From: DSNY01 sp040752195
Lineage (GTDB): Bacteria; Pseudomonadota; Gammaproteobacteria; Burkholderiales; Burkholderiaceae_F
DNA length: 64,000 nucleotides
Reading direction: 5' to 3'
Assembly: GCA_040752195.1 (NCBI GenBank)
Contig: JBFMFC010000005.1
Location: 1-64,000 of the forward strand
Each line of letters opens with the position of its first letter. The stretch's first letter is position 1. The notes beneath the pieces were generated by a model. The model was given only the letters and a program-made list of their open reading frames with translations. It did no database searches and had not been told where the DNA came from. Positions 1 through 8,618 of this stretch are shown piece after piece. The translations under genes and the position numbers were made by a program.

Positions 1-339
1 ATCGAGAAGGCGCTCGCCAAGTACATCCGCGACCCGGTTGTGACCGTGGTGGTCACCGCGTTCCAGGGCCCGTCGAGCGAGCAGATCCGTATCGTCGGCG
101 AAGCCACGCGCCCGCAGGCGATCCCGTACCGCCAGAACATGACGCTGCTCGACGTGATGATCCAGGTCGGCGGGCTCACGGATTTCGCCGACGGCAACAG
201 TGCGGTGCTGGTGCGCGGCAAGGAAGGCGGCAAGCAGTACAGCGTGCGCCTGAAGGATCTCGTCAAGCGCGGCGACATCTCGGCCAACGTCGACGTCAAG
301 CCGGGCGACGTGCTGATCATTCCGCAGAGCTGGTTCTGA
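1..339 (+). CDS. Polysaccharide export protein, Wza-like, XrtA-associated (5' end missing)
   Basis: This is the C-terminal 112 residues of a periplasmic/outer-membrane polysaccharide export protein. The reading frame is open from base 1, so the start lies outside the window. Visible are the end of the export domain (AKYIRDPVVTVVV) and one SLBB-type beta-grasp unit (IRIVGEATRPQAIPY, then a ten-residue LLDVMIQVGG helix). The protein ends in a KPGDVLIIPQSWF tail, which is typical of the family, so the 3' end looks complete. Members form the outer-membrane channel through which a Wzy/Wzz-dependent polysaccharide leaves the cell. The Wzz-like gene follows after 34 nt, the standard order in exosortase A EPS operons. 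Family assignment is firm; the XrtA subtype is inferred from context. Confidence 0.9.
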   Translation: MEKALAKYIRDPVVTVVVTAFQGPSSEQIRIVGEATRPQAIPYRQNMTLLDVMIQVGGLTDFADGNSAVLVRGKEGGKQYSVRLKDLVKRGDISANVDVKPGDVLIIPQSWF

Positions 340-373
340 GGCCGGCATCGGCGTTCGCGCGGAGGGCTTGCGC

Positions 374-1945
374 GTGACCGCATCAAACATGGACGAACTC
401 CTGCAGCAGGCGGTGGCGATCCTGCGCGCCACCTGGCGCCGCCGCTGGATCGGCGTGGCGGTGGCGTGGGCCGTTGCGGTCGTCGGCGCCGTCGTCGTCG
501 CGCGCTTTCCGGAGCGGTACGAGGCGACCGCGAGGATCCACGTCGACACGCAGAGCGTGCTCAAGCCGCTGATGAGCGGGCTGGCGGTGCAGCCCGACAT
601 CAACCAGCAGATCAGCATGCTCGCGCGGACGATGATCACGCGGCCGAACGTCGAGAAGCTCGCGCGGATGTCGGATCTGGATCATCTCGCGGCCACGCCG
701 GGCGACCGCGAACGGCTGATCGATGGGCTGATGAAGTCCATCCAGCTCAGCGGTGGGGGGCGCGAGAACCTGTACAACGTCTCCTATCGTGATACCAAAC
801 CCGAGCGCGCGAAGCTGGTCGTGCAAAACCTGGTGTCGCTGTTCGTCGAGTCCGGGCTTGGCGACAAGCGGCGCGACACAGAGAGCGCGCGCAGGTTCAT
901 CGACGAGCAGATCAAGATTCACGAGGCGCGGCTCGAAGAGGCCGAGAACCGTGTCAAGGAGTTCAAGCTGAAGCACCTGGGCCAAGTCGGCGGCAGCGGC
1001 GCAGACTACTTCGGCCGGATTGCTGCGCTCACCGAAGAGCTCAACAAGCTGCGCACCGAACTGCGCGTCGCCGAACAATCGCGCGATGCGCTGCGCCGCG
1101 GACTGGCCGAAGAGGAGCCGAATCTCCTCGAAGAGGCGCCCCGTGCCGTGACGCTGAGCACGCCCGAACTGGACACGCGGATCGATGCGCTGCGCCGCCA
1201 GCTCGACGAGCTGCTGCGGCGCTACACCGAAGAGCACCCGGACGTCGCGGCGACGCGCCGGCTGATCGCCTCGCTGGAGGAGCAGAAACGGCAGGAGCTC
1301 GAGGCAAGGCGACGTGCCGCTGCCGCCGCGCAATCCAAGTCTCCGGCGGCGACCAATCCGGTTTTCCAGCGGATCAAGATCGCAATGGCCGAGGCAGACT
1401 CCAATATCGCCGCGCTGCGCACGCGTGTCGCCGAGACACAGACCCGCCTGGCCGAACTGCGTGCGGCCGCAGGGCGGATCCCGCAGATCGAAGCCGAAAT
1501 GGCTCAGCTGAACCGCGACTACGAGATCATCAAACGCAACTACGACGCCCTGGTGGCGCGGCGCGAACAGGCCGCGATCTCGGAGGACGTCGACGCCAAC
1601 GCCAAGCTCGCCGAGTTTCGCGTGATCGACCCTCCGCGGGTGTCACCGACGCCGGTGTTTCCAAACCGGCTTGCGCTGGTCCCGGTCGTGCTGCTCGCGG
1701 CGGTTGCGGCCGGCGTGCTCGCCGCCTTCGTCGTCGCGCAGCTTTTCCCGACCTTCGACAGCGTGCGCGCGCTGCGCAACGTGACGCAGAGGCCGGTGCT
1801 CGGCAGCGTATCGGTGGTGGTCAGCGCACCGATGCTGCGTCGCGCACGGCTGATGAATACTGCGTTCGCGGGCTCGGTCGCCGGCCTGATCCTGATCTAC
1901 GGCGCGTGGATCGTCTGGCTATCGCTTTCGATGCGCGCCGCCTGA
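374..1945 (+). CDS. Chain-length determinant protein, Wzz-like, XrtA-associated
   Basis: Inner-membrane polysaccharide co-polymerase that sets EPS chain length. A first membrane segment lies at about residues 26-43, followed by a Wzz-type domain. A long charged coiled-coil-rich periplasmic region covers roughly residues 170-400. Two C-terminal hydrophobic segments (about 433-458 and 497-518) complete the 523-residue protein, a usual size for the PEP-CTERM chain-length family. It has no kinase domain; the kinase is the separate next gene. I chose GTG 374 because GGAGGG (361-366) sits 7 nt upstream. TTG 368 is too close to that site, and ATG 389 is a possible alternative. The gene ends 9 nt before the kinase, indicating one transcript. 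Confidence 0.9.
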   Translation: MTASNMDELLQQAVAILRATWRRRWIGVAVAWAVAVVGAVVVARFPERYEATARIHVDTQSVLKPLMSGLAVQPDINQQISMLARTMITRPNVEKLARMSDLDHLAATPGDRERLIDGLMKSIQLSGGGRENLYNVSYRDTKPERAKLVVQNLVSLFVESGLGDKRRDTESARRFIDEQIKIHEARLEEAENRVKEFKLKHLGQVGGSGADYFGRIAALTEELNKLRTELRVAEQSRDALRRGLAEEEPNLLEEAPRAVTLSTPELDTRIDALRRQLDELLRRYTEEHPDVAATRRLIASLEEQKRQELEARRRAAAAAQSKSPAATNPVFQRIKIAMAEADSNIAALRTRVAETQTRLAELRAAAGRIPQIEAEMAQLNRDYEIIKRNYDALVARREQAAISEDVDANAKLAEFRVIDPPRVSPTPVFPNRLALVPVVLLAAVAAGVLAAFVVAQLFPTFDSVRALRNVTQRPVLGSVSVVVSAPMLRRARLMNTAFAGSVAGLILIYGAWIVWLSLSMRAA

Positions 1946-1954
1946 GGGTATCGC

Positions 1955-2923
1955 GTGAGCATCATCGAACAAGCTGCCAAGCGTCTCGAAGAGCTGCGCC
2001 GTAGCGGCGTGGACTTGACCGAGCGGCCACCTTCACCCGAGGCACGGATGGTGCCGGGCAGCGCCGAGGCTGCGATTCCCCGGCTGATGCGGAAAGTAGG
2101 CGACGCCGCGACTGCCGCGGCAGGAACCGGCACGCCCGACGAACGCAGCGGGGAGGGCGAGAAGGCTTTGGAGCAGACGCCCGGTCGCCGTTCGCATCAA
2201 GTCCACATCGATCTGGCGCGCTTGGCAGCTGGCGGGTTTGTGACGCCCGACGCGCCGCGCTCGCAGCTTGCCGACGAGTTCCGCGTGATCAAGCGCCCGC
2301 TGCTCACGAACGTTCAAGGCAAGTCGGCCGCACCGGTCGCACGCGCGAATCTGATCATGGTGACCAGCTCGGTGCCCGGCGAAGGCAAGACCTTCGTCGC
2401 GATCAATCTTGCGCTCAGTATCGCGATGGAACTGGACAGGACCGTGCTGCTCGTCGACGCGGACGTTTCGCGACCGTCGCTGCTCGAGCGCCTGGGATTG
2501 CCGCCTTCGCGGGGTCTCCTGGATGTGCTGACCGACGGCGCGCTCGAGCTTCCCGACGTGCTGCTTCGGACGAACGTTGAGCGGCTGTCGTTGCTGCCGG
2601 CTGGCACTGCGCACGCGCGCGCCACCGAACTGCTCGCCAGTGATGCGATGAACCGACTCCTTGACGAACTGGCGACACGATATCCGGATCGCATCCTGAT
2701 CTTCGATGCGCCGCCGCTGTTGCCGTCTACGGAGTCGCGCGTGCTTGCGACCCACATGGGTCAGGTCGTTGTCGTCGTCGAGGCCGAACGCACGCCGCAG
2801 GCGAGCGTCACGCAGGCGCTGGCGACGATCGAGTCTTGCCCGGTCGTGATGACCATGTTGAACAAGGTTCCCCACTCACGGTTGGGCGCCTACTACGGCT
2901 ACTACGGGCAGTACGGCTACTGA
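1955..2923 (+). CDS. Tyrosine autokinase (BY-kinase), XrtA-associated
   Basis: Cytoplasmic bacterial tyrosine kinase partner of the Wzz-like protein, thought to regulate polymer assembly by cycles of autophosphorylation. Walker A is SSVPGEGKTF (about 137-146, Lys145). Walker A' is LLVDADVSRPS (about 165-175), and Walker B is ILIFDAPPLL. The C-terminus carries a tyrosine cluster, GAYYGYYGQYGY, as expected for the autophosphorylation tail. The first 100 residues are a less conserved linker. At 322 residues it matches the stand-alone kinase form of XrtA clusters. It starts at GTG 1955 with GAGGG six bases upstream, overlapping the end of the previous gene. Confidence 0.92.
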   Translation: MSIIEQAAKRLEELRRSGVDLTERPPSPEARMVPGSAEAAIPRLMRKVGDAATAAAGTGTPDERSGEGEKALEQTPGRRSHQVHIDLARLAAGGFVTPDAPRSQLADEFRVIKRPLLTNVQGKSAAPVARANLIMVTSSVPGEGKTFVAINLALSIAMELDRTVLLVDADVSRPSLLERLGLPPSRGLLDVLTDGALELPDVLLRTNVERLSLLPAGTAHARATELLASDAMNRLLDELATRYPDRILIFDAPPLLPSTESRVLATHMGQVVVVVEAERTPQASVTQALATIESCPVVMTMLNKVPHSRLGAYYGYYGQYGY

Positions 2924-2932
2924 GCGAAAGGC

Positions 2933-4501
2933 GTGCCGGTGATAGGTCGTGATTCGATGCATGTCGGCGCGCCGGGTGCGATCGGCCGGCAGCTGCTGAA
3001 GCGTGCCGTCCCGGCGATCGCGCTCGCATTGTCCGGGGTTGCTCACGCGCAGCGCTGGACAGTCGACACGAGCGTTACTGCGCAGGCCACCGTCACCGAC
3101 AACAGCGCCTTCGAGGAGAGCCGGCTTGAAGGTCCGAACGATGTTGTCCTAACTGTTGCGCCGAGCGCGACGTTTCGCCGCGAGGGCGCGCGTCTGCGCG
3201 CCAGCGGGACCGTCGGGCTGTCGGCTGCGCACTATGTGGACGGCACGCAGGCCGGACGCCTGGTGCCCGCGGGCAACGTCGGTGCGACGCTCGAAGCGAT
3301 CGAGCGCAGCTTCTTCATCGATGCCACAGCGGTCGTGACGCAGACCCGCAGCAATCCGTTCGCTCCGCGCGCCGCGGGCGTTCCGTCGGCCGACCGTTTG
3401 CAGACGGCTCAGGCGCGGATCAGCCCTTACTTGCAGGGCAACCCGTCGCCCAACCTGCGGTATCTCGTGCGCAGCGACAACTCGTGGACGGAAACGCGCG
3501 CCAGGGAGGGCGCGGCCGGCGAGTTGAACGGATACGTCGGCCGCCACTTTGCCGAGATCGAACGGCTGCCGCGTCCGTGGGGGTTCGCGCTGCAGGCCGA
3601 GCATACGGCCACGCGCTTCACGGACACGACGCAGGGCACGCTCACCCTCGACATCGCGCGGGTGCGCACCGACTACGCGTTCGGACCGGAACTTGTCCTT
3701 GGTTTGCGCGCCGGTTACGAGCGGAACAACTACGTGCTCGGCGACAAGGGTAACCGGTCGATCTACGGCGCCGAGGCGATGTGGCGCCCCACGGAGCGCA
3801 CGGACTTGAACGCCCACTGGGAACGCCGCTTCTTCGGTTCCGGATGGCGCGCGAGCTTCGCTCACCGCAGGCCACGGATCGCGTTCAGTGCGCTGCTGTC
3901 GCGCGACGTAGGCAGCGCACCGCAGTCGCTGTTCACGCTCGCGCCGACCGACGACGTTGCGGCGCTGATGGATGCCGCGTTCACGACGCGCGTGCCCGAT
4001 CCGGTCGAGCGCGCGCGGCTCGTGCAGGACGTCATTGCGCGGCAGGGGTTGCCGACTTCGCTCGGCGCGCCCGTGACCATCTATACCCAGCGCATCAGCC
4101 TGATCAGTTCGCGGTCGGCGAGCGTGGTGCTACTGGGTGCGCGCAGCTCCATCGCGTTCACAGCGTTCGATCTGCGAACCGAAGATCTTCCGGATACCGT
4201 TTTCGCCGTGTTCAGCACGGCGGCGGAGAACAATATCCAGCGCGGCGGCGCCGTGACCTACAGCCATCAGATGACGCCGCTGACCTCGTTGAACGCGACC
4301 TACGGCTATACCCGAACGCGCGCGCTGCGCGCCATCGCGCCGGACGCATCGGACCAGCACGCGCTGCGCGTACAGACGCAGCACCGATTCGGTACGCGAA
4401 CCTTCGGTTTCCTGGGGGCGCGCTATCAGCTCTTCAACTCCTCGACCACCAGCGATGCGCGCGAGAAGGCCGCCTTCGCCGGCCTGACGCACCGTTTCTA
4501 G
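2933..4501 (+). CDS. XrtA-associated outer-membrane beta-barrel protein
   Basis: Predicted outer-membrane protein of the PEP-CTERM-associated barrel family that lies between the tyrosine kinase and the ExeA-like ATPase in these operons. The N-terminus has a basic stretch, a hydrophobic core (AVPAIALALSGVAHA) and a likely signal-peptidase I site before QRW. The mature part is rich in alternating aromatic/polar strands (for example VQTQHRFGTRTFGFLGARYQ) and ends in Phe (GLTHRF), typical of barrels recognised by the BAM complex. Its exact job is unknown; a role in EPS secretion is inferred from synteny. The start could be GTG 2933 or ATG 2957; both keep the signal peptide. Confidence 0.82.
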   Translation: MPVIGRDSMHVGAPGAIGRQLLKRAVPAIALALSGVAHAQRWTVDTSVTAQATVTDNSAFEESRLEGPNDVVLTVAPSATFRREGARLRASGTVGLSAAHYVDGTQAGRLVPAGNVGATLEAIERSFFIDATAVVTQTRSNPFAPRAAGVPSADRLQTAQARISPYLQGNPSPNLRYLVRSDNSWTETRAREGAAGELNGYVGRHFAEIERLPRPWGFALQAEHTATRFTDTTQGTLTLDIARVRTDYAFGPELVLGLRAGYERNNYVLGDKGNRSIYGAEAMWRPTERTDLNAHWERRFFGSGWRASFAHRRPRIAFSALLSRDVGSAPQSLFTLAPTDDVAALMDAAFTTRVPDPVERARLVQDVIARQGLPTSLGAPVTIYTQRISLISSRSASVVLLGARSSIAFTAFDLRTEDLPDTVFAVFSTAAENNIQRGGAVTYSHQMTPLTSLNATYGYTRTRALRAIAPDASDQHALRVQTQHRFGTRTFGFLGARYQLFNSSTTSDAREKAAFAGLTHRF

Positions 4502-4509
4502 GCTGCACG

Positions 4510-5535
4510 ATGTACGAATCCTTCTACGGGCTCACCGGCAAGCCCTTCCAGCTCAACCCCGATCCCTCCTTCTTCTTCGGCAGCAAGGGGCACAGCAGCG
4601 CGTACTCGTACCTGAAGTACGGCGTGTTCCAGGGCGAGGGCTTCATCGTCGTCACCGGCGAGATCGGGGCGGGCAAGACCACGCTCGTTCGTACGCTGCT
4701 CGAGGAGCTCGATCCGCGCAAGGTCGTTGCGGTGCAGCTCGTCAGTACGCAGCTCGAAGCGGACGACCTGTTGCGCTCGGTCGCGACCGCCTTCGGCCTG
4801 CCGGTGCGCGGCACCGACAAGGCGCAACTGCTCGCAACGATCGAGGCGTTCCTGACATCGCTGGTCACCGAGCACAAGCGCGCGCTGCTGGTCGTCGACG
4901 AGGCGCAGAACCTGTCGCAGCGTGCGATGGAAGAGCTGCGCATGCTGTCGAACTTCCAGCTCGGCGACCGCGCGCTGCTGCAGAGCTTTCTGGTGGGGCA
5001 GCCCGAGCTGCGCGATCTGCTGCGCGGACCGTCGATGCAGCAGCTGCGCCAGCGCGTGATCGCGTCGTACCACCTCGGCCCGATGGACGAGGAGGAGACG
5101 CGCGGCTACATCGAGCACCGCTTGCACCGCGTTGGCTGGAAGGACGACCCGAGGTTTGACCCGGCCGTGTTCGCCTCGATCTATCGCGCGACGGATGGCA
5201 TCCCACGCAAGATCAATCTGCTGTGCAACCGGTTGCTGCTGGCGGGCTATCTGGCCGAGAAGCATGCGATCGACCAGTCCGACCTCGACGCCGTGATCGG
5301 TGAGATTCGCGCGGAAGTCGGTGTCGATGCATCCGTTCAAGCGCAGGCCTTGGCGATTCCTGAGGAGAGCGGCCGTACCGACAACGTCGTTCGTTCCTTT
5401 GCGTTCTCTTCGATTGCCGCTCGGCTCGATCGATTGGAAAAGACGGTCAATGCGATGCACGACCTGCTGCGGTCGATGGCCGGCTCGCCGGACCGCAGAC
5501 CGAAGACCGGCGGCAGGCCGGGGAGGGGCGCGTGA
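4510..5535 (+). CDS. ExeA/MSHA-type AAA ATPase, XrtA-associated
   Basis: Cytoplasmic AAA+ ATPase of 341 residues belonging to the general-secretion ExeA-like family found in exosortase A clusters. It begins MYESFYGLTGKPF, a signature N-terminus. The P-loop GEIGAGKTT is at about residues 50-58, Walker B LLVVDEAQNLS is near residues 127-136, and a RKINLLCNRLLL lid segment follows. The C-terminal 70 residues are a variable linker. It probably energises assembly or secretion of envelope components, but its substrate is not established. The start is ATG 4510, 8 nt after the barrel gene. A much longer open frame upstream has no homology and is rejected. The stop overlaps the wecB start by 4 nt. Confidence 0.9.
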   Translation: MYESFYGLTGKPFQLNPDPSFFFGSKGHSSAYSYLKYGVFQGEGFIVVTGEIGAGKTTLVRTLLEELDPRKVVAVQLVSTQLEADDLLRSVATAFGLPVRGTDKAQLLATIEAFLTSLVTEHKRALLVVDEAQNLSQRAMEELRMLSNFQLGDRALLQSFLVGQPELRDLLRGPSMQQLRQRVIASYHLGPMDEEETRGYIEHRLHRVGWKDDPRFDPAVFASIYRATDGIPRKINLLCNRLLLAGYLAEKHAIDQSDLDAVIGEIRAEVGVDASVQAQALAIPEESGRTDNVVRSFAFSSIAARLDRLEKTVNAMHDLLRSMAGSPDRRPKTGGRPGRGA

Positions 5536-6698
5536 AGAGCGGCGACCATCGCATCGGCCCCGTGCTGTGCGTCGTCGGCGCGCGACCGAACTACATGAAG
5601 ATGGCGCCGCTGCTGCGTGCGTTCGCCGCGCAGCCGGGCATGCCGCCGGCGCTGCTGGTACACACCGGCCAGCACTACGACTTCGCGTTGAACGACAAGC
5701 TGTTCGTCGACCTCGACCTGCCTGCGCCGGACGTGAACCTGGAGGTCGGGTCGGGCACGCATGCGGTGCAGACTGCCGAGGTGATGAAACGCTTCGAACC
5801 GGTCGTCGATGCGCAGCAGCCGTCGTGCGTCGTCGTCGTCGGCGATGTCAACTCCACGCTCGCGTGCAGCCTGGTCGCTGCGAAGAAGCTCGTTTCGGTC
5901 GTGCACGTCGAAGCGGGTCTGCGCAGCTTCGACCGCACGATGCCGGAGGAGATCAACCGCGTACTGACGGATCAGATTTCCGATCTGCTGTACACGACCG
6001 AACGCGACGCGCACGAGAATCTGGCCAAGGAAGGTATCCCGGCGGAGCGCGTCCACTTCGTCGGCAATCTGATGATCGACTCCCTGTTCGCGGCGCTGCC
6101 GAAGGCGATCGCGCCGGAGGAGACGCTGCGCCGCGAAGGCGCGGATCCTGCTTGGGTTCGCGAGGGCGCGCGCTACGGCGTAGTCACGCTGCACCGGCCG
6201 TCCAATGTCGATGAACCGGCGACACTCGCGCAGGTGCTCGCGATCCTGCGCGAGGTCGCCGAGTCCGTTCCGCTGGTCTGGCCGATGCATCCGCGCACGC
6301 GCGCCAACATCGACCGGCTCGGGCTCGCGCACCTGCTGCAGGGCGCGCGCATCGCCTGCCTGCCGCCGCAGGGCTACCTGGAGATGGTGGGCCTGATGAA
6401 GCGCGCGACGCTCGTGCTGACGGATTCCGGCGGCGTGCAGGAAGAAACCACCGCGCTCGGCGTTCCGTGTCTCACGATGCGCGAGAACACCGAGCGGCCG
6501 ATCACCGCTACACACGGCACCAACACGCTCGTCGGCCGTGACGCCGCGTTGATCCGGACGTGCGTGCGGGACATCCTTGCCAACGGCGGCAGGCGCGGCC
6601 GCATGCCGGAAGGGTGGGACGGGCATGCCGCCGGCCGCATCGCCGCCCACCTCGCAGTTTGGCTGGCGCATCGCGCGCGCGTGCCGGCCGCGAGCTGA
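5532..6698 (+). CDS. wecB: UDP-N-acetylglucosamine 2-epimerase (non-hydrolysing)
   Basis: Interconverts UDP-GlcNAc and UDP-ManNAc in the cytoplasm, supplying an N-acetylmannosamine-type precursor for the EPS. The 388-residue protein carries the family hallmarks: GARPNYMKMAP near the N-terminus, HTGQHYD, VHVEAGLRSFDR followed by PEEINR, HRPSNVDE, and the UDP-binding DSGGVQEE motif. It uses a GTG start (5532) inside the ATPase stop codon (GTGA overlap), with GGGAGGGG immediately upstream. The deacetylase begins two bases after its stop, so coupled translation is likely. Confidence 0.93.
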   Translation: MKSGDHRIGPVLCVVGARPNYMKMAPLLRAFAAQPGMPPALLVHTGQHYDFALNDKLFVDLDLPAPDVNLEVGSGTHAVQTAEVMKRFEPVVDAQQPSCVVVVGDVNSTLACSLVAAKKLVSVVHVEAGLRSFDRTMPEEINRVLTDQISDLLYTTERDAHENLAKEGIPAERVHFVGNLMIDSLFAALPKAIAPEETLRREGADPAWVREGARYGVVTLHRPSNVDEPATLAQVLAILREVAESVPLVWPMHPRTRANIDRLGLAHLLQGARIACLPPQGYLEMVGLMKRATLVLTDSGGVQEETTALGVPCLTMRENTERPITATHGTNTLVGRDAALIRTCVRDILANGGRRGRMPEGWDGHAAGRIAAHLAVWLAHRARVPAAS

Positions 6699-6699
6699 C

Positions 6700-7557
6700 A
6701 TGGCCGCCGCCTTGCCGACCCAGGTCCTGTCGAACGCGTTGACGGTCGACGTCGAGGACTACTTCCAGGTCTCGGCACTCGCACCGCACATCGCGCGGCA
6801 TCGATGGGATGCGATGCCGTGCCGCGTCGAGCGCAACGTCGACCGGCTGCTCGATCTGTTCGCGCGGCATCGCGCGCGCGCGACGTTCTTCACGCTCGGT
6901 TGGATCGCCGAGCGCTATCCACGGATCGTTCGCGATATTGCGGCCGCGGGGCACGAGATCGCCAGCCACGGCTACGGGCATCTGCGCGCGAGCGAGCAGA
7001 CGCCGCAGGAGTTCTCGGCCGACATCCGGCGTGCCAAGGAACTGCTGGAGGACACGATCGGCGTCGAGGTGCTGGGCTATCGCGCGCCGAGCTTTTCGAT
7101 TGGGCACGCGAACCCGTGGGCGTTCGACTGCATCGCCGAAGCCGGCTACCGCTACAGTTCGAGCGTGTATCCGGTTCGCCACGATCACTACGGCATGCCG
7201 GATGCGCCGCGCTTTCCGTACGAAGCGCGACCGGGACTGCTCGAGATCCCGCTGACCACGGCGCGGTTGCTCGGGCGCAATCTACCCGCGGGCGGTGGCG
7301 GCTACTTCCGCTTCTTCCCGTACCGGGTGAGCCAGTGGGCGATCCGGCGCGTCAATCGCGTCGACGGTCGGCCCGCGATCTTCTACTTCCATCCGTGGGA
7401 GATCGATCCGGACCAGCCGCGCGTGCCGGGGGTGAGCGTGAAGACGCGTTTCCGGCACTACGTCAACCTGCACCGCACCGAGGCGCGCCTGTCCTTGCTG
7501 CTGGCGGACTTTCACTGGGACCGCGTCGATCGCGCCTTCGGGCTGCGTCCCTCATGA
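6700..7557 (+). CDS. Polysaccharide deacetylase, XrtA-associated
   Basis: NodB-fold carbohydrate esterase, 285 residues, of the PEP-CTERM-associated deacetylase family. It likely removes N-acetyl groups from amino sugars of the polymer or its lipid-linked precursor. Visible motifs are the metal-binding aspartate region TVDVEDYFQ (about residues 15-23), SHGYGH (about 89-94) supplying the metal histidines, RAPSFS, and the late HPWEIDPDQPR motif. No clear signal peptide is seen, as is usual for this subfamily. Start ATG 6700 lies just after the wecB stop. The stop overlaps the next gene by 4 nt. Confidence 0.9.
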   Translation: MAAALPTQVLSNALTVDVEDYFQVSALAPHIARHRWDAMPCRVERNVDRLLDLFARHRARATFFTLGWIAERYPRIVRDIAAAGHEIASHGYGHLRASEQTPQEFSADIRRAKELLEDTIGVEVLGYRAPSFSIGHANPWAFDCIAEAGYRYSSSVYPVRHDHYGMPDAPRFPYEARPGLLEIPLTTARLLGRNLPAGGGGYFRFFPYRVSQWAIRRVNRVDGRPAIFYFHPWEIDPDQPRVPGVSVKTRFRHYVNLHRTEARLSLLLADFHWDRVDRAFGLRPS

Positions 7558-8618
7558 AGCCGTTCGACGCCGATCTGAGCGCGGAGCCGGCGCTCGCGGT
7601 GCGTGCCTATGAACCGGGCGACGCCGCCCGGTGGGATGCGTTTGTCGCGAGCTGCGCGGAAGCGACCTTCTTTCACCGCAGCGGATGGCGCGAAGTCATC
7701 GAAAGCGTGTTCGGCCACCGCACGCACTACCTGCTGGCCGCGCGCGGCGAGCGCATCGTCGGCGTGCTGCCGCTCGCCGAGGTCAAGAGTCTGCTGTTCG
7801 GCCACGCCCTCAGTTCGCTGCCCTTTGCGGTCTACGGCGGCGCGGCCGTGACCGAGCCGCAAGCACGCGCCGCCCTGCACCAGGCGGCCATCGAGCTGGC
7901 CGCGCGGCTGGGCGTGCAGCATCTCGAATTGCGCAATCGGCAACCGACCGAACCGGACTGGCCGCGGCAGGATCTGTACGTCACCTTCCGCAAGGCGATC
8001 GTTCCCGAGGTCGAAGCGAACCTGCTTGCGATCCCGCGCAAGCAGCGCGCGATGGTGCGCAAGGGCATCCAGCGTGGACTGAGAAGCGAAATCGATGCCC
8101 AAGTCGATCGCTTCTTCGCCCTGTACGCGGACAACCAGCACCGGCATGGCACGCCGCCGTATCCGAAACGTTACTTCGAGACGCTGCGCCGCGTGTTTGG
8201 CGATGCGTGCGAAGTGCTGACCGTGCTCGACGCCGCCGGCCGCCCGGTGTCGGGCGTGCTGTCGTTCTACTTTCGCGACGAGGTGCTGCCGTACTACGCG
8301 GGTGATGTCGAAGCGGCGCGCGAGCTGGCCGCCAACGACTTCAAGTACTGGGAACTGATGCGGCGCGCGTGCGAACGGGGCGTGCGCGTTTTCGACTACG
8401 GACGGTCGAAGCGCGACAGCGGATCGTTCGACTTCAAGAAGAACTGGGGCTTCGTGCCGGAGCCGTTGCACTACGAGTACCGGCTCTTGCGCCGCAAGTC
8501 GGTTCCTCAGCACAATCCGGCGAATCCGAAGTACCGCGCCTTCATTGCGCTCTGGCGGCGGCTGCCGCGTCCGGTCGCGAACGCGATCGGGCCCTCGGTC
8601 TCGCGCAATCTGGGATGA
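7554..8618 (+). CDS. FemAB/GNAT-like protein, XrtA-associated
   Basis: 354-residue protein of the FemAB-related family that accompanies exosortase A. The fold is a double GNAT domain. FemA/FemX relatives transfer amino acids from aminoacyl-tRNA to peptidoglycan precursors, whereas the role in EPS clusters is unproven. Recognisable segments are FFHRSGWREVIESVFGH near residues 40-56, PRKQRAMVRKG in the middle and FDYGRSKRDSGSFDFK near the C-terminus, all typical of the PEP-CTERM FemAB set. ATG 7554 overlaps the deacetylase stop (ATGA), and the stop overlaps the xrtA start likewise. Confidence 0.88.
   Translation: MKPFDADLSAEPALAVRAYEPGDAARWDAFVASCAEATFFHRSGWREVIESVFGHRTHYLLAARGERIVGVLPLAEVKSLLFGHALSSLPFAVYGGAAVTEPQARAALHQAAIELAARLGVQHLELRNRQPTEPDWPRQDLYVTFRKAIVPEVEANLLAIPRKQRAMVRKGIQRGLRSEIDAQVDRFFALYADNQHRHGTPPYPKRYFETLRRVFGDACEVLTVLDAAGRPVSGVLSFYFRDEVLPYYAGDVEAARELAANDFKYWELMRRACERGVRVFDYGRSKRDSGSFDFKKNWGFVPEPLHYEYRLLRRKSVPQHNPANPKYRAFIALWRRLPRPVANAIGPSVSRNLG

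Noticed and set aside
3781..4509. Upstream extension of the ATPase reading frame
   Set aside because: It reads the beta-barrel gene out of phase; the ATPase family starts at MYESFYGLTGKPF.
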